A DNA stretch of 64,000 nt, taken from assembly GCF_021917145.1 (NCBI RefSeq), contig NC_061081.1:9758100-9822099 (forward strand), read 5' to 3'. Below are positions 39,021 to 52,600 of the stretch, piece by piece. The notes beneath the pieces were generated by a model. The model had not been told where the DNA came from, searched no databases, and saw only the letters and a list, made by a program, of their open reading frames with translations. The translations under genes and the position numbers were made by a program. The DNA is from Hypomesus transpacificus. Taxonomy: Eukaryota; Chordata; Actinopteri; Osmeriformes; Osmeridae. Each line of letters begins with the position of its first letter. Within the stretch, counting starts at the first letter, position 1.

Positions 39021-39203
39021 ATTACATGTATGCATTTAGCAGTCTCTTTTATCCAAAGCGACTTCCAAGAGAGAGTTTACAAAAGTGCATAGGTCACTGA
39101 TCATAACAACGAGATAGCCCAAACATTGCGGGTAGCCAAACATGAAGCAGACATTGTGAAAACCAAATAATTCCCAAAGAGCATGTTGTTAGACAAGTTA
39201 CAA
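39021..39203 (-). mobile_element. L2-tailed repeat, uninterrupted copy
   Basis: It carries TTTAGCAG with a GGATA-loop tail in minus orientation, ACTTCCAAGAGAGAG, ATTGCGGGTAGCC and GAGCATGTTGTTAG, in the same order as the interrupted copy at 18461-18880. It lacks the nested SINE and so serves as an unfilled reference. It lies upstream of bdh2. Confidence 0.65.
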
Positions 39204-39549
39204 TTACATTATTATTATTATTATCATTATTTAAAGTGCACTTAAACTTAAACTATATTTGTGCATAGTTTGTGATTGTTATATATTGTCTATCACTTAA
39301 TCAAGTTTACCCATTTTGTGTTTGCAGCAGTGGTTGTTTAGGAACTCAGGTGGCACCACTACACGCGTACATACATGCGCGCTCTGTTCCTTAACCTTGC
39401 GGACAACTGTTCGATTGCTAATCTACGGCAATATTTATTTAAATCATAAAAAATTAGGAATTTATTGAATTTACCTTCAAGTTCACACTGCAAAACCACA
39501 CGTACTGAGTCCGGAGTTAAGTCACATGTGTATCGTGAGCAACGCAAGG

Positions 39550-42203
39550 CATTGTGGGATTTTAGGACAGGGAAGGGTGCGTCCCAATGCTACCATAATG
39601 GTATTGCCAGAAGTATGTAGTATGGCAAAAATAACAGGATGTCGCACTGCATTAGGTTGCATTTTGCAGCATACACCAGCATGCTTTTATGGCTATTCTG
39701 ACCACATAGACTTATTATTATAGACCAAGCATCAAAGATGAAATTAGTGCCTTTGGTTTTATTTATGTATTTATTTTAAACAGTACAGAACATGGACATT
39801 GCCAGGGGGATACACAATCTTTATAGAACATTTCAAATAGATGCAATAATTTAACAGCTTTAGTATTTTTTCAAACTCTTTAGAAGTTACTGGAGCCGTC
39901 ATTTGGTTTCGTAATTTTCAATCCATATTGACAAATGCAAGATAGGGCCGTAACATTGTTTCATACGTTTTGGAACCCAAACCTACAGTCAAGTTTTTCC
40001 TGTATTTGAGGCTGTTTACAAACCATAACCATAACACATGAAAAGTAGTTTTTTTTATCATTACACATAGGACTTCTCCGGTATTGAGCATCAGAAAAAG
40101 TATCCCTTTTGGACTCAATTTTTTAGATGGCATTTGCACCACTAATAAGGTGTCTTTAGAAAATGTTCTGATGTTCAGTCTTTGCCAGATAAATGTATGT
40201 TCTATCTCCAAGAGAGGGCAATGCAAGTCATTAAGACCTTAAGTGTAGTATACGTCCATTGATGTTTGTCTTTGACTGATCCCCAGGAGGATTACTAGTC
40301 TAATTAAAGCTTCCTTCTTCAGAAGAAGAGGACAGGCAAGAGAGAGAATTGCACAGAATGAAGAGAAAGAAGGTAGAGATAAAGAGAGCTGTGAGAAACA
40401 TAAGAAAGAAGTCATTAGAGATACAATATGATTTACATATTACGTACAGTACGGGTCTGTGTAAGAATGAGCCTTTTGAATGCAGAGACATGTCAAACTT
40501 ATAGTGGGCGCCATAGTGAAAAGAAGAATTGGCAGCTTTTACGTGTACATGTTGTACTCTGTTTTAAGTTATTTTGTTTAACTGTTATTTCTAGAAACTC
40601 TCTTCCACTCCCTTTTAATTTCTTCCTAATTTTCTTTTACTCTCACTCTTACCCCACCCTTTTTCTCTGTCTATCTCTCTACCTCCCTGTTTCTCTTCCC
40701 TTCTGTGCTGCAGTGGATGAAAAACAGAGCATTTTACTGAGAGGAAAATGAAGGGGGGATGTTTACAAGTTAGTGGATTAGTAAACATGAATAGAGTTAC
40801 ACGTATGTCTGCAGGTGTGTGCTGTGGATGTATGGGTGAGAGTGTGTATGTTTTTATATATGTCTGGAATATCGTCTTGGAGCTGCTATTCTTTTAAGAC
40901 TAAATGGCAGAGCAGTTCAACTCATGCAAGGCCATTCTGGAGTAAAGTTCCACCAAGTTTAAAGGTCATTGAAAGCTCACAGATAACTAGGTCAGACGAG
41001 TAAAGACATGTCACAGAGAAGCAAAGGAGCCAGTTTATAGGGAATATTCTTAACCAAACCATACGGTAAGACACACCATACCATGTTTAGACTACTGTAC
41101 AGTTCTTGTTATGCCTAGTCTGTCTCCAACAACTAAAGTAAGAAGTTTTTTAGGAATGTTACATGTACTGTAAGAAAGCATATGTTTTATTGAGTGCCTG
41201 TCAGTCTTTGCTAGTTTGAATAGGTTTGATTGCTAGTTAAAATGTGTCAGTGTTAGTCAGTATTCTGTGTCAGTTTTCTTGAATTGACTTACGTGTTTTT
41301 ACTTTCACAGAATAATCTATCAAATTGCCTCTGTAATAACCATAAAAATAGAATTAAGTACATTTTACAGGGTGGGCGCAACCAAACGTTCTAGACACAA
41401 TATGTCATTTGCCAAATTCTTTAGGCACTTTAGACACCAAATTAATCTACTTATTAATTGATAAGCTAATAACTCCAAGACTGTATTGTTATTTATAATT
41501 AAAAATTTAAGACACTGCAGGACTTTAGATGTGCGAAGACTGCAATGTTTCAATCTTTATGACACCAATGAGTGCCACGTAAAAAAATATATATACATAC
41601 AGAGAATGCAGTTTAGAATGTGCCTGTGATACAGCAAACTGAAAAACTGTGACAAAAATCATGACAGAGCTTAACTAAAGTACAATTTGAGTCAGAACTT
41701 AGATCAGTAAATAGAGAAACTTGCACGAAAAAGTGTTAAAACAAGTATATTGGTTCAACCAAACAACAGTTGGAGGTTTTTCTGGAAAGAAATAATGTGT
41801 ATAAAAACTGTAATTCAATCCAGATATTCTGGACAGGGAACCTTGTATAAAAGGTATCTTCCTACTAAGAACATTGACATGGTGATATTGTCAATGTTAT
41901 ATACTAAAAGAGATACTAAAAGAGAAATTGCAATGCAGGATGAGCAAGAGCAGGAGAAAACAGTGCAACCCCTAGTGAGGCATTAACTGGCATAAACTAG
42001 ACACTGTAATGAGTGATGAAACTGCCTCTAATCATTGTCTTGGGCAATGGTTTCATCGGCCTCTGATGATCTCTAACCCATAAATCCTACCCCTTTAAGC
42101 TATCCATGAGCAGTCGACTATTGAACAGTATCCACTGAACTGTGACATAACTTTTGTTGATATAGCAAAGGTTGAAAAATCACACCAACCTTACTTTCAC
42201 CAG
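39550..42203. other. Intergenic region between bdh2 and acy3
   Basis: About 2.6 kb between the bdh2 5' region and the acy3 start. No exon-like series, tRNA or clear transposon ends were found. Promoters of the two divergent genes must lie here, but I cannot place them. Confidence 0.4.
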
Positions 42204-44582
42204 ATGGAACAGGTCTCTTTCCCTCCATTGTCCCGGGTTGCTGTCTGTGGTGGTACCCATGGCAACGAGATGTCAGGAGTGTATGTGGTGAGGGAGATGC
42301 AGAGGCAGAAGGTGGAGAAGGTGGGATCAGCTTCAGTTACCACAGTGATATCCAATCCGCGAGCTGTGGAGGTCTGCAGGAGATACACAGATACAGATCT
42401 CAATCGTTGTTTCACTGATGATATACTGAGGTAAAGAAAACAGAAATAAAATAAAATAAATAGACAACCAATCTGTGGTCTGTTATTCTGTGATTATTTG
42501 GTATTCCTGTCTTTTTCTGATGTCTCACTCTCTTTCTCTCTCTTCCTCCTTTCAGAGCAGCCAACCCATTTTACTCCTTCTAGAAGGCACACCATAAACT
42601 CTCACAAAACATGCCAACACTACTCTTTCTCTCCTTTCCCCGTCCTTCTTCCACGTCTGTTCCTTTTCTCCCAGCTCCCCGGTGACAGATGCCAGCCCAT
42701 ATGAAGTGGGTCGTGCCCAAGAGCTGAACCTCCAGCTGGGGCCCAAGGGGAGTGCAGAGGCTGTGGACTTGCTTTGTGACCTGCACAACACCACGTCCAA
42801 CATGGGCCTCTGTATCATCTCCTATTCCTTCTCTGACTGGGTCTGCCTCCACATCTACAAGCACATCCAGGTAAGCTGAATCTGCACAAAGTTAAATCAT
42901 AAACCTTAGTGTGTATAAATCATCTGTAGATTAGATTGGACTCCAATGCATTAATATTCAATAAAATTGATTACAATCCATTACAGGGATTAAAAAGGGG
43001 CAATTCCAATTGTCTGTGGTTCAGACAAACTGTTTAACTGTTTTACAAAGAAGATAAATTGTCAATCTCAGCTGGTTCTATTGTGGAGCAAGAGGCTTAT
43101 TCAGATTCATACAAGACATGTGCCTTTTTCATCTGTTCTCAGAAGAAGATAACTTCTATACCTGTGAGGTTAATCTTGCTGGATATACCCCTTTCTGAGG
43201 CTTACTCCCAGGAATCTCTGGGAAAGCATGGCATAGGTACGTGTGTTAGTGTGTATGTGAGAGAGATACACACTGACAAAGTATAAGTGGGTTTAATGCA
43301 CTTTATTTTGATAGGATTGTGCTTGTGTGGATGTCCAGGGATATCCACATTTCATTAAGCTCATGGAGTTTCTATTTACAATTCCATTACAACATATTTC
43401 TCAAAGTACACTGATGAATAGAGTGTTTTGTCCATCTCTTCACAAACGAAGTGACTAAATTCGGTTGAGATCTGGAAGTATTATCAATCTTCTGATGGGG
43501 AGAGAAAACCAGACCTCTGACAATAAATGACCACACAACACCAGGCTTAGGTCTAAAATATGTTTCTCTCAGCTCTGACGGCCGGAGGACCATCTTTTAT
43601 AGGGCACAAGAAAGTAAACACAGAGGCAGTAATGGTGTTACAAAGAAGTCACAAAGAAAGAGATTCAAAACTCCCAGTCCATGACCACTCTCAGGGCAGA
43701 GATCATAGTTGGAACTCTCCCTGTAAGCCTAGTCATCACAAGGGACGTTTACCCAGTACTTTTTCCTGACCCTGGACATCTATTCAGCCTGACAAATAGA
43801 CACAATCAACACTTATCAATAGCAAGTGCACATGAGAACATACCGACTAGTATACAATGACTAGTTCTATTGATTAGTGAAAATAAGTTCACAGGAAATT
43901 CAATTTATTCCACAAAACATTTCTAATTTATCTAACTGCAGCAATTGAGGTTGGTCCACAGCCACATGGGGTGGTCAGAGCTGATATCTACAATGCGATG
44001 AAAGAGGCAGTTGATCAGACACTAGACTGGGTCAAAGATTTCAACTCAGGTACTTGAGCTACAACTCCTAGATAACACACTGTAATTGTCTGTAAGAAAC
44101 ACTATATTTTATAAATCTTCCCATCTTATCTCATCCAGGAAGTGTCTTTGAAGGGGGTAAATTGGAGGTGTTCACTTTCATGAGTGTGGTTGACTACCCA
44201 AGACACCCTGAGACAAATCAAATCATGGCAGGTATCCACCCCCAACTACAGGTACTGTACATGAAAATTCATCATCTAAATTTGCCCCAAATGTGTTGTA
44301 TTAATAAGGGTCACTTATGTTTACCAAAAGTAAAGGTATCTTTTTTTATTGTATTCAGTTTTATCATACAATTGCTCTTTCTAGGACAGAGACTTCTGTC
44401 TTCTCCAGAAGGGGGACCCGATTTTTCTGTCGTTTTTGGGGGAAACGGTGCATTATGAAGGGGAAGAGCCACTCTATCCATTCTTTGTGAACGAAAGAGC
44501 ATACTACGAGAAGAATATTGCCTTTCGCCTAGCACGGAAGAAAATGATAACTATTCCATGCTTGCAAGTGAATAAAGATTGA
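42204..44582 (+). CDS. acy3: Aspartoacylase family zinc hydrolase, ACY3-like (N-acyl-aromatic-L-amino acid amidohydrolase)
   Basis: Zinc carboxypeptidase-fold deacylase. ACY3 removes acetyl from N-acetylated aromatic amino acids and mercapturates, and its close relative ASPA acts on N-acetylaspartate. Six exons: 42204-42430, 42675-42870, 43143-43236, 43942-44049, 44139-44251 and 44385-44582, total 311 residues. Zinc ligands His and Glu are in GGTHGNEMSG (exon 1) and the third ligand His in DLHNTTSNMG (exon 2). DLNR holds substrate-binding residues, IEVGPQPHG in exon 4 holds the catalytic Glu, and YPFFVNERAYYEK is near the C-terminus. GGTHGNEMSGVY and CRRYTDTDLNR look closer to ACY3 than to ASPA, so ACY3 is preferred but not certain. 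An AATAAA (44571-44576) overlaps the last codons; the next one downstream (45196-45201) lies in the adjoining hAT-like element. Confidence 0.9.
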
Positions 44583-44752
44583 GGAATCTTTCCTTGTCTT
44601 ATGTAATTTCAGTCTCAATGTAATGGTTATTTTTTATCTCAGATATTTCTACTCTGTAAACAAATGTGAAGTTAAATAGACACTTGCAGACACATTAACT
44701 GTACTTGTCAGTTCCTTTTTTTTTATGTTGTTCAGTTGTTCAGACTTAATCC

Positions 44753-45725
44753 TAGGGATGGGACGTATGGCACTGACGCATCGATGCTTGTGTCGCAAAA
44801 CCAATACGCACAGTTTCGAAAAAGTGTTTTGGAGCTTGTATCAAATTACGAAACCACGTGACAGATGACGTTCAATGCTTCAAACGTCACAAACTGGTTC
44901 GAAGTTTTGCCGCTCTTCTGAACCAGAGCCATGGAAGGAACGAAGCCACCGTTTCTTGTTAAAGACAAATCTCACATTGTCAGAGAAGCAGCACCAGGCA
45001 TCGCTAGAGTTTCTTCCATCAGTCATTATTATTTAGCCAAATCCGTATAGTAATAATTATAAATCCGTGCATTTGTGTTGTGTTATTTTATTGAAATGAA
45101 ACGTAACATGATAGGACTAGGTAGGTATATACAGTGCCCAGAAAACAAATGTTGATGATTCGTCAACATTGTCAACAGTAATAATAATTCGTAAAAATAA
45201 AGTTCCCCCAGTTCACAATAGACCTACATATAACAAATGTTAAGAAAAAATCTGTGTTATCTAGTTTAATTGATATAAAGACCATATCGTATAAAGTCCG
45301 TCCAACCGCTTTAACAAATAATGATCTCTTCGGTGGTGTAGTTGGTTAAAGCGTTGTACGTCTACATATTGTTAATGCGAATCTGGGATCCCAAGTTCGC
45401 GCCTCAGTCCAGTGAATCTCGTACGATATTCTTTAACTTTTACTGTGAGAAAATGACATAATTCTAAAGGCCTACGGATGTATCACAACATTTTAATGTG
45501 TGAGCACTAATATCAGATCAAAATGAACACATGTAGCCTTAATTAAATATTGAATAACGTAGGGTAGTCTACAGTCGGAGACAACCACTACGCCTCATTC
45601 AGCCAGTTTAAACGGCTGCTAGATGACGCTGTTCATTTTCAAAGCGCCGATAGTTCGGCTCTTTGGGCCGGCACAATCCGGAAGAAACCACCAAAGCTTC
45701 AAAAGGCATCGTTCGCCCATCCCTA
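44753..45725. mobile_element. hAT-like non-autonomous transposon with 8-bp target duplication
   Basis: The left end TAGGGATGGG and right end CCCATCCCTA are perfect inverted repeats. Looser inverted similarity (GCATCGATGC, GGCATCG) lies inside. The 973-bp element is flanked by identical CTTAATCC at 44745-44752 and 45726-45733, the 8-bp target duplication expected of hAT transposases. No transposase ORF is visible. A tRNA-like segment at 45329-45405 lies within. The element begins about 170 bases after the acy3 stop codon. Confidence 0.85.
45329..45405 (+). repeat. tRNA-like segment inside the hAT element
   Basis: TGGTGTAGTTGG fits the pol III A box, and about 50 bases later AAGTTCGCGCC is a partial B box. 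Arms do not fold as a clean cloverleaf by eye, so it is not called a tRNA gene. It may be a captured tRNA or SINE head. Confidence 0.35.
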
Positions 45726-46745
45726 CTTAATCCTTAAAACTGTTTAGTTCTTGCTGAATCATCGAGTCAAGCAGCCTCAATTCATTTATTCAAAATGTAT
45801 TCATACACACACAAATACACTGTGTGCTTTAGGCTGAACTATATATAAAACACTTATAAAATCCACAATTCACACCACAGTAAACTGTATTGTTGAGTGA
45901 GGTATCCTTTTCCCAAGGTAACATGGGGGTTATTGCAGTCTGAAAAAAATGACACCATGGACATCAAAATACGTAAGATAGCTGGAGTGGTATTAAATGT
46001 GAGCATGGATGATTCAAATAAACATCCGTAATCACAAGTGACAATAATTTTGAGGGAGTGGTTACATTCCGGGAAGTGACATTCGATCAGCATATACCAC
46101 AAACATTTATGAAACCGATTATTATCTGATCAGATCATAGTTAAATGTAGGTTAAATAGTCTCTAGAAGGTTCAAACATTTACAGAAATAAACAAAAAAC
46201 ATTTGGGATCACATCCACATAATGGCTGAAGTAACCTAATCATGCATACATTCAGCAAGCTACTGTAAATAGTTAAGAAGTGATGGCAACAGATGAAGGC
46301 AAGAAATGTATGCATTTATTTTCACAATTATTTTTCTTGAATCAAAGTGGACAGAAAAAATTTAACTAAGTAGAAAACATCAATTCTAAATAAACCATTA
46401 TTCATAATGGGTGTGGGTTTAGGTTTGGTGAGAGAAACGTTCAATATAAAACTGTTTTGAGGATTATGCCCAATTTAAAGATTGTACTAGCTAAAGGTGG
46501 GATTCAGCACGGTTATACTTTTAGGTGGAATATGGGATTTTAAACTGTAGGTCAACCCTATTTTCATTCAGGTGGGTATTAGATGAGGTGGTTCTTAGTT
46601 TCACTCCATAAGGTCTGTATTTAGGATTGCCATGACAACCTACTTGGCTATGTTGGCTAGTTGTGGTTATTGTAGGTCATTCGACATTGCCCCTTGATGT
46701 TTTCCTGTAGGCATTGACCTTGTGGGTAATGAATTTCTTGATCCA

Positions 46746-48005
<1,260 letters not shown>

Positions 48006-48609
48006 GGTTTACGGTAGACCGAGAGTTTGCTGTACAGTAAATGGGTATGGGCGGGTTTATGTGTGATATTTTGGTTGAAGTCTTGATTGTCTACTTTTTT
48101 CTGCAGCTGTGTTCTAGAATCCCTACTGCCAAGAGTCGTTTTTGGTTGTATTCATCTTCATGCCTCAACCAAGCAAAGCTCCAACAGGACCTTTTCGGTT
48201 GGATTGTGCCTGCTACAGTAATCCGTGTTCGTTCTATAACAGACTGAAAGTGGTTCTCCTCTCACTGAATCACGACCAGGTACAGTTGAGGTACAATGGA
48301 TAACGTTAGACTATAACTAAATGGAACAAACGGAAGTACAGTTAGTGTAATGAACGTTATATCGTAGGGTTGCAAGTCAGTATGTAGACTAGAGCTTGAA
48401 AGCTAGCTAGATGTACTACTAGCTAAGTAAAGCCCAAACAATAACAAGGGCTAAATGCAGGCTATTGCAACTATTAACAATGTTGTCATTTATATTGTAG
48501 CTCTAACTATCACACAGACACTGACTTAATGGTTAAGGTCAATAAAAAAAACCACAACGAATGGATATAACTAGTTTTAGCTGTGGTAATAGCTGTATTT
48601 CGTACTCAC

Positions 48610-48700
48610 ACGGAGACCCTTTCCGGCTGATCGAGTGTGTACCTCTAGCAGTACCGGGGGTAGTTGGGCGACTAAACGTCAACGTGTCTGGGTAATGTAG
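48610..48700 (-). other. Probable 5' noncoding exon and promoter of cldnd1
   Basis: A good minus-strand donor (CGT|GTGAGTAC) ends this stretch, about 600 bases upstream of the cldnd1 ATG. The upstream edge is a guess. The sequence is more G+C-rich than its surroundings. Confidence 0.4.
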
Positions 48701-49154
48701 TTTTTTAGTTTAGAAATATTTTAGGCGCTTCCTAAAAGTACATCTGTAGCGATATAAACCTGGCCACTGAAGCCGAAAATGTTGGCCCTTAAAAACTTTC
48801 ATACAGTGCTGACTGACATAGTATCCACTTCTTTGAAAGGTTTTGGCATATGGCTGTGGGCTAGACTAAAGCAAGACAATAAAATACGATGCAAATTCTC
48901 CCAAAGCAAATATAAATGCTTTTTATTTCAAGTATTTTAAAAGTTTGAAAATGCTTGTGCATCACACTTCCATGTTGTATACATTGCTATGGTTTCCTAA
49001 GGATTTGTGAAAAGTGCAAAATAATTACATTTTATGATTACAAAAAAGCCCAATGATAAATTCCATAAAAATTGCAGATATTGAAGAACCCCTGGCAGAG
49101 AGGAGTCACTAAACAAAACATCAAAAAAGCAGTTCAGAATTTGGCACATTATTA

Positions 49155-49200
49155 ATTACATTTAGTCATTTAGCAGATGCTCTTATCCAGAGCGACATTA
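49155..49200 (-). mobile_element. Truncated L2-type SINE tail
   Basis: In minus orientation it reads CGCTCT-GGATA-AGAGC followed by ATCTGCTAAATGAC and ATGTAA. Only the 3' tail is present, a typical 5'-truncated insertion. It lies in the predicted 3' UTR of glb1. Confidence 0.65.
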
Positions 49201-49670
49201 TACTGCCATGCTTTTATAAATTTGCAGTTAAATAGCTGCATTTTACAGTACTCACAAATTAACAAGCTAAACTGACTGTCTGCACCACTCAAAGTACTGA
49301 AGTTCTGTAATTTGAATAAAAGCAAGTGTAAATTAGAATGAAAAATATCACAGAACACAATTAACGAGGTAGTATAATCAGCCTTTAACCTTATTAAAGT
49401 TAAATATATGTTTATATATAATAATAATATAATATAATAATAATATAAGATTATAAACATTAAATGCCACATCAGCTAATATGGTATTTATGCAAAGAAC
49501 ACATAACCTGATCCAGTAGTTTGAAGTATAGCTGTCCTCATAGTACCTACACCAATAAAGTCTGTATGAGCCACACGGATAAGGCTGGGTCGATATAGGA
49601 CAGGGATATAATGAATAGTGCAAGCTCTAGTGCAAACTGTCCATTTCCTGATGTGCATTGGCAAGAAGAA

Positions 49671-52600
49671 TCACAGCCAATCCTTCTTGTAAAACAGTAT
49701 CCCTTTGTGATTGTCTTCTGACTTGACCGTCGCGTTGAGCACTGGGGTGATGGTGAACTTCACAGTGCAGGGCTCAGGAGCGCCCTCAAGCTCAAGAACC
49801 GTCACGTTATTGGGCATGGCTGTGCTGAGGACACTGGCAGGCACATATAAGGTCACCTGAGGGCCTCTGGAGGGCCAGTACCGGCCTAAGTTAAAACCAT
49901 TGATCCAAACCTGTCCCTGATGGCAAAAAAAACAAAGAAACGAATACATTTACTTGATAAATCATTATGTGTTGGATATGTTTCACGCTAATTCCATTCA
50001 TAAATATGTGATTACCTAATTAATTACAACAATGTAAAATGCATAATTAATTTTCTTTTCATAACCAGGAACCATATTGACACTTACCTTCCTCCAGCCA
50101 GGGAAATAAATGTAAGTGTCCTGGGGCAAGTCTGGGATGCCCTCGGGTATAGCAAAGCTGCCTACATAGAAGGCTGGAGGGGAAAGCTGGGAGGGAGGGG
50201 CAGCAGTGATAGCCCCCTCCAAAGAGTCCGTTTTCCAGAGGAGTCCCTGGCTGATGGCCTCATCAATGCTGAGGCTGTATGTGATCCAGCCCTCAAGCAC
50301 ATCTGCTGCCAGAGTCAAGTTGGATACCAGTCCCTGGGAGGTATAAGTCAAATTCACAAAGAAATATGACCAGTGACACCAACCACAGTTTTACCAACAA
50401 TAGCAAAATACAAAAACGTAATTGGAATGATTTTGGTACCGCTCAAGCTACCGCTCAACTAAAAGTGGGAAAAAACCTTAAAGTCGTTGATCTCTTTTCC
50501 ATAGTTGACCCTTCCCATATTTTCCACTAGAATGTCCACCTGGCTGCCAGCCTTCCCCGTGATATTCATCGTCTGGGCTTTGTTCCGTTCAAGGATACCC
50601 ACGGCAACCTGATTAAAAGTCACAACATTACATTTCAGTGGTCAAAATGTATTTACATAAACTGAAATTTTGCCTGGGAACCAGACCAATCTGCAAGCTT
50701 ATGGTTTATTTGCTCTGGCAGAAGGGTCTGGCGACCTTCCCATTCAAGCATATTTCCCTCTGGCATGAAAGGTGCTGGGCCAATCACAACCATTTATCTG
50801 ATATGGGGTGGGTTTAATACAATAGCTGTACAGAGGAGCGCTGTTGAGGCATTTTTATAACACAAGATGATAATTTGTTGCTCTGATTGTTTGTGTCTAT
50901 CCAATTCTATCAAATTGCATCCAGAGGCATTTTGGTCTGCACCCATTGAGAAAGCCCTTTGGATATAACAAATTAACTGAGAGGTTCCAGACTAATACAC
51001 GTTTGCAAAATGGTCTGGCCGTTCCAGGCTAGTGTGAAGTAAAGAGAATAACAATCTATTTTTAAAAAAACAGCACCCTCTTGTGTTTGTACTCTGAATT
51101 GACAGTAGCATTTAGGACAGCATGTTTTAGGACAAAAACATAACTAAGAAACACCACCCATGACACCAAGAACTCACCCCATTTATTGACACGTAGGCTC
51201 TGTCGTGGACTCCATTCAGGGGAGAAGACAGAGGGGTGGGAGAGCTGCAGTCAACAGGTAGTATAGTCCGATAGAGAACAAACCCAAAGACCTAACGGAA
51301 ACAGGAAAGAAATATCGCAATTAAGAGGTTTATGTATATTGTTAAATACATCATATCAAATATAAATTTTCAGATTCTGGAATTATATCAAAAAGTATTT
51401 TGTTGTATAAGTCACAAAACGTGGGGATCGGTCAATACGTTTTTCGGGAGTACCTGCTTCATGTCAATAAAGTTAAGAGGGTAGGTGCTTTTGACAGGTC
51501 CAGAGAAAGACAATATTCTTAGGGCATCAGTCACGGTCTGGTACTGTAAAGGGCAGGGCAAATCCAATTCACCTCAAGCAAGAAAATAAATCTTGGAAGA
51601 TCCAAGTGCATATCAACAATACCCAATCAACAATAGCCATTGTTAAGTATATGGTTCTAAACATTTTGTCTGACCCTCACCTTCTTCATTTGTACTGGTC
51701 CATATGCATATTTAGGAGTTGTCGGAGGAACTGGACCCTCTGGAATCTTGTTGTACTATTTAGATGAAGAATAGAAACTGGTGTAGGTTTTGTATGCCTT
51801 TGAAACTATAAAGAATGATCAACTGCTTTTTCATATTCAGTTTCTTATTGTATTTGTACTGGGACTGTCTGACTGTAAAGTTCTGGCACAGAACTTAAAA
51901 AAGGAAATCTAAGCCACATACCATTTTTATCACATCTCGGATGGCAAAGTACTTGTCTGTAAGATCTCCAGCCTCTGTTAGTGGTGCGTTGTAATCGTAG
52001 CTAGTAGGCTGAGGGGCGTAGGGTGTATTGGCACCTAGAAACACCAGTAGATCTTCTTATTAACCGCCCTCAACATGATCATCATCTCCATCAAAAGAAT
52101 GGTTTGGCAACCGAAGGACCACTCACCATTCCAGTATTCAAAATTCGTCCCTCCAATGAACATGTACCTGCAAAGTTACATGTGATGCTTACAACCATAT
52201 CATTTGTTATTAATGACAAGTAACAGCCTAACCATGTATAGGTTTACATTCATATACACTGTTTATTGTATTCATGTTCAATGTACATACATATTTTCCC
52301 CTACCGACTTCACTAAGGTCTATCCCCCGCCTCCATGCCATTTCTGCCTGTCTCAGTCTCATCTACCTATAGACCTCCATCCATGCTTTTCACAATTACA
52401 ATAACTAATAGCTATTCACTACTAGCAGATAATCAGAGGCGGATCCACAGTTTTAACGGTGTTACAGTGGTTAGTGCCACAGCATTGGTGGGTGACTCAC
52501 ATGTTCACATTAGCACCCAAGGCGAGGATCTCGTTCAGGGACTTTGCAACGATGGAGGTGGACACTACCGCATGGGGCTGCCCCCAGTGGTCAAGCCAGC

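Noticed and set aside
39359-39723. Overlapping short ORFs near the bdh2 5' end
   Set aside because: Better explained as 5' noncoding exon and promoter; no conserved peptide.
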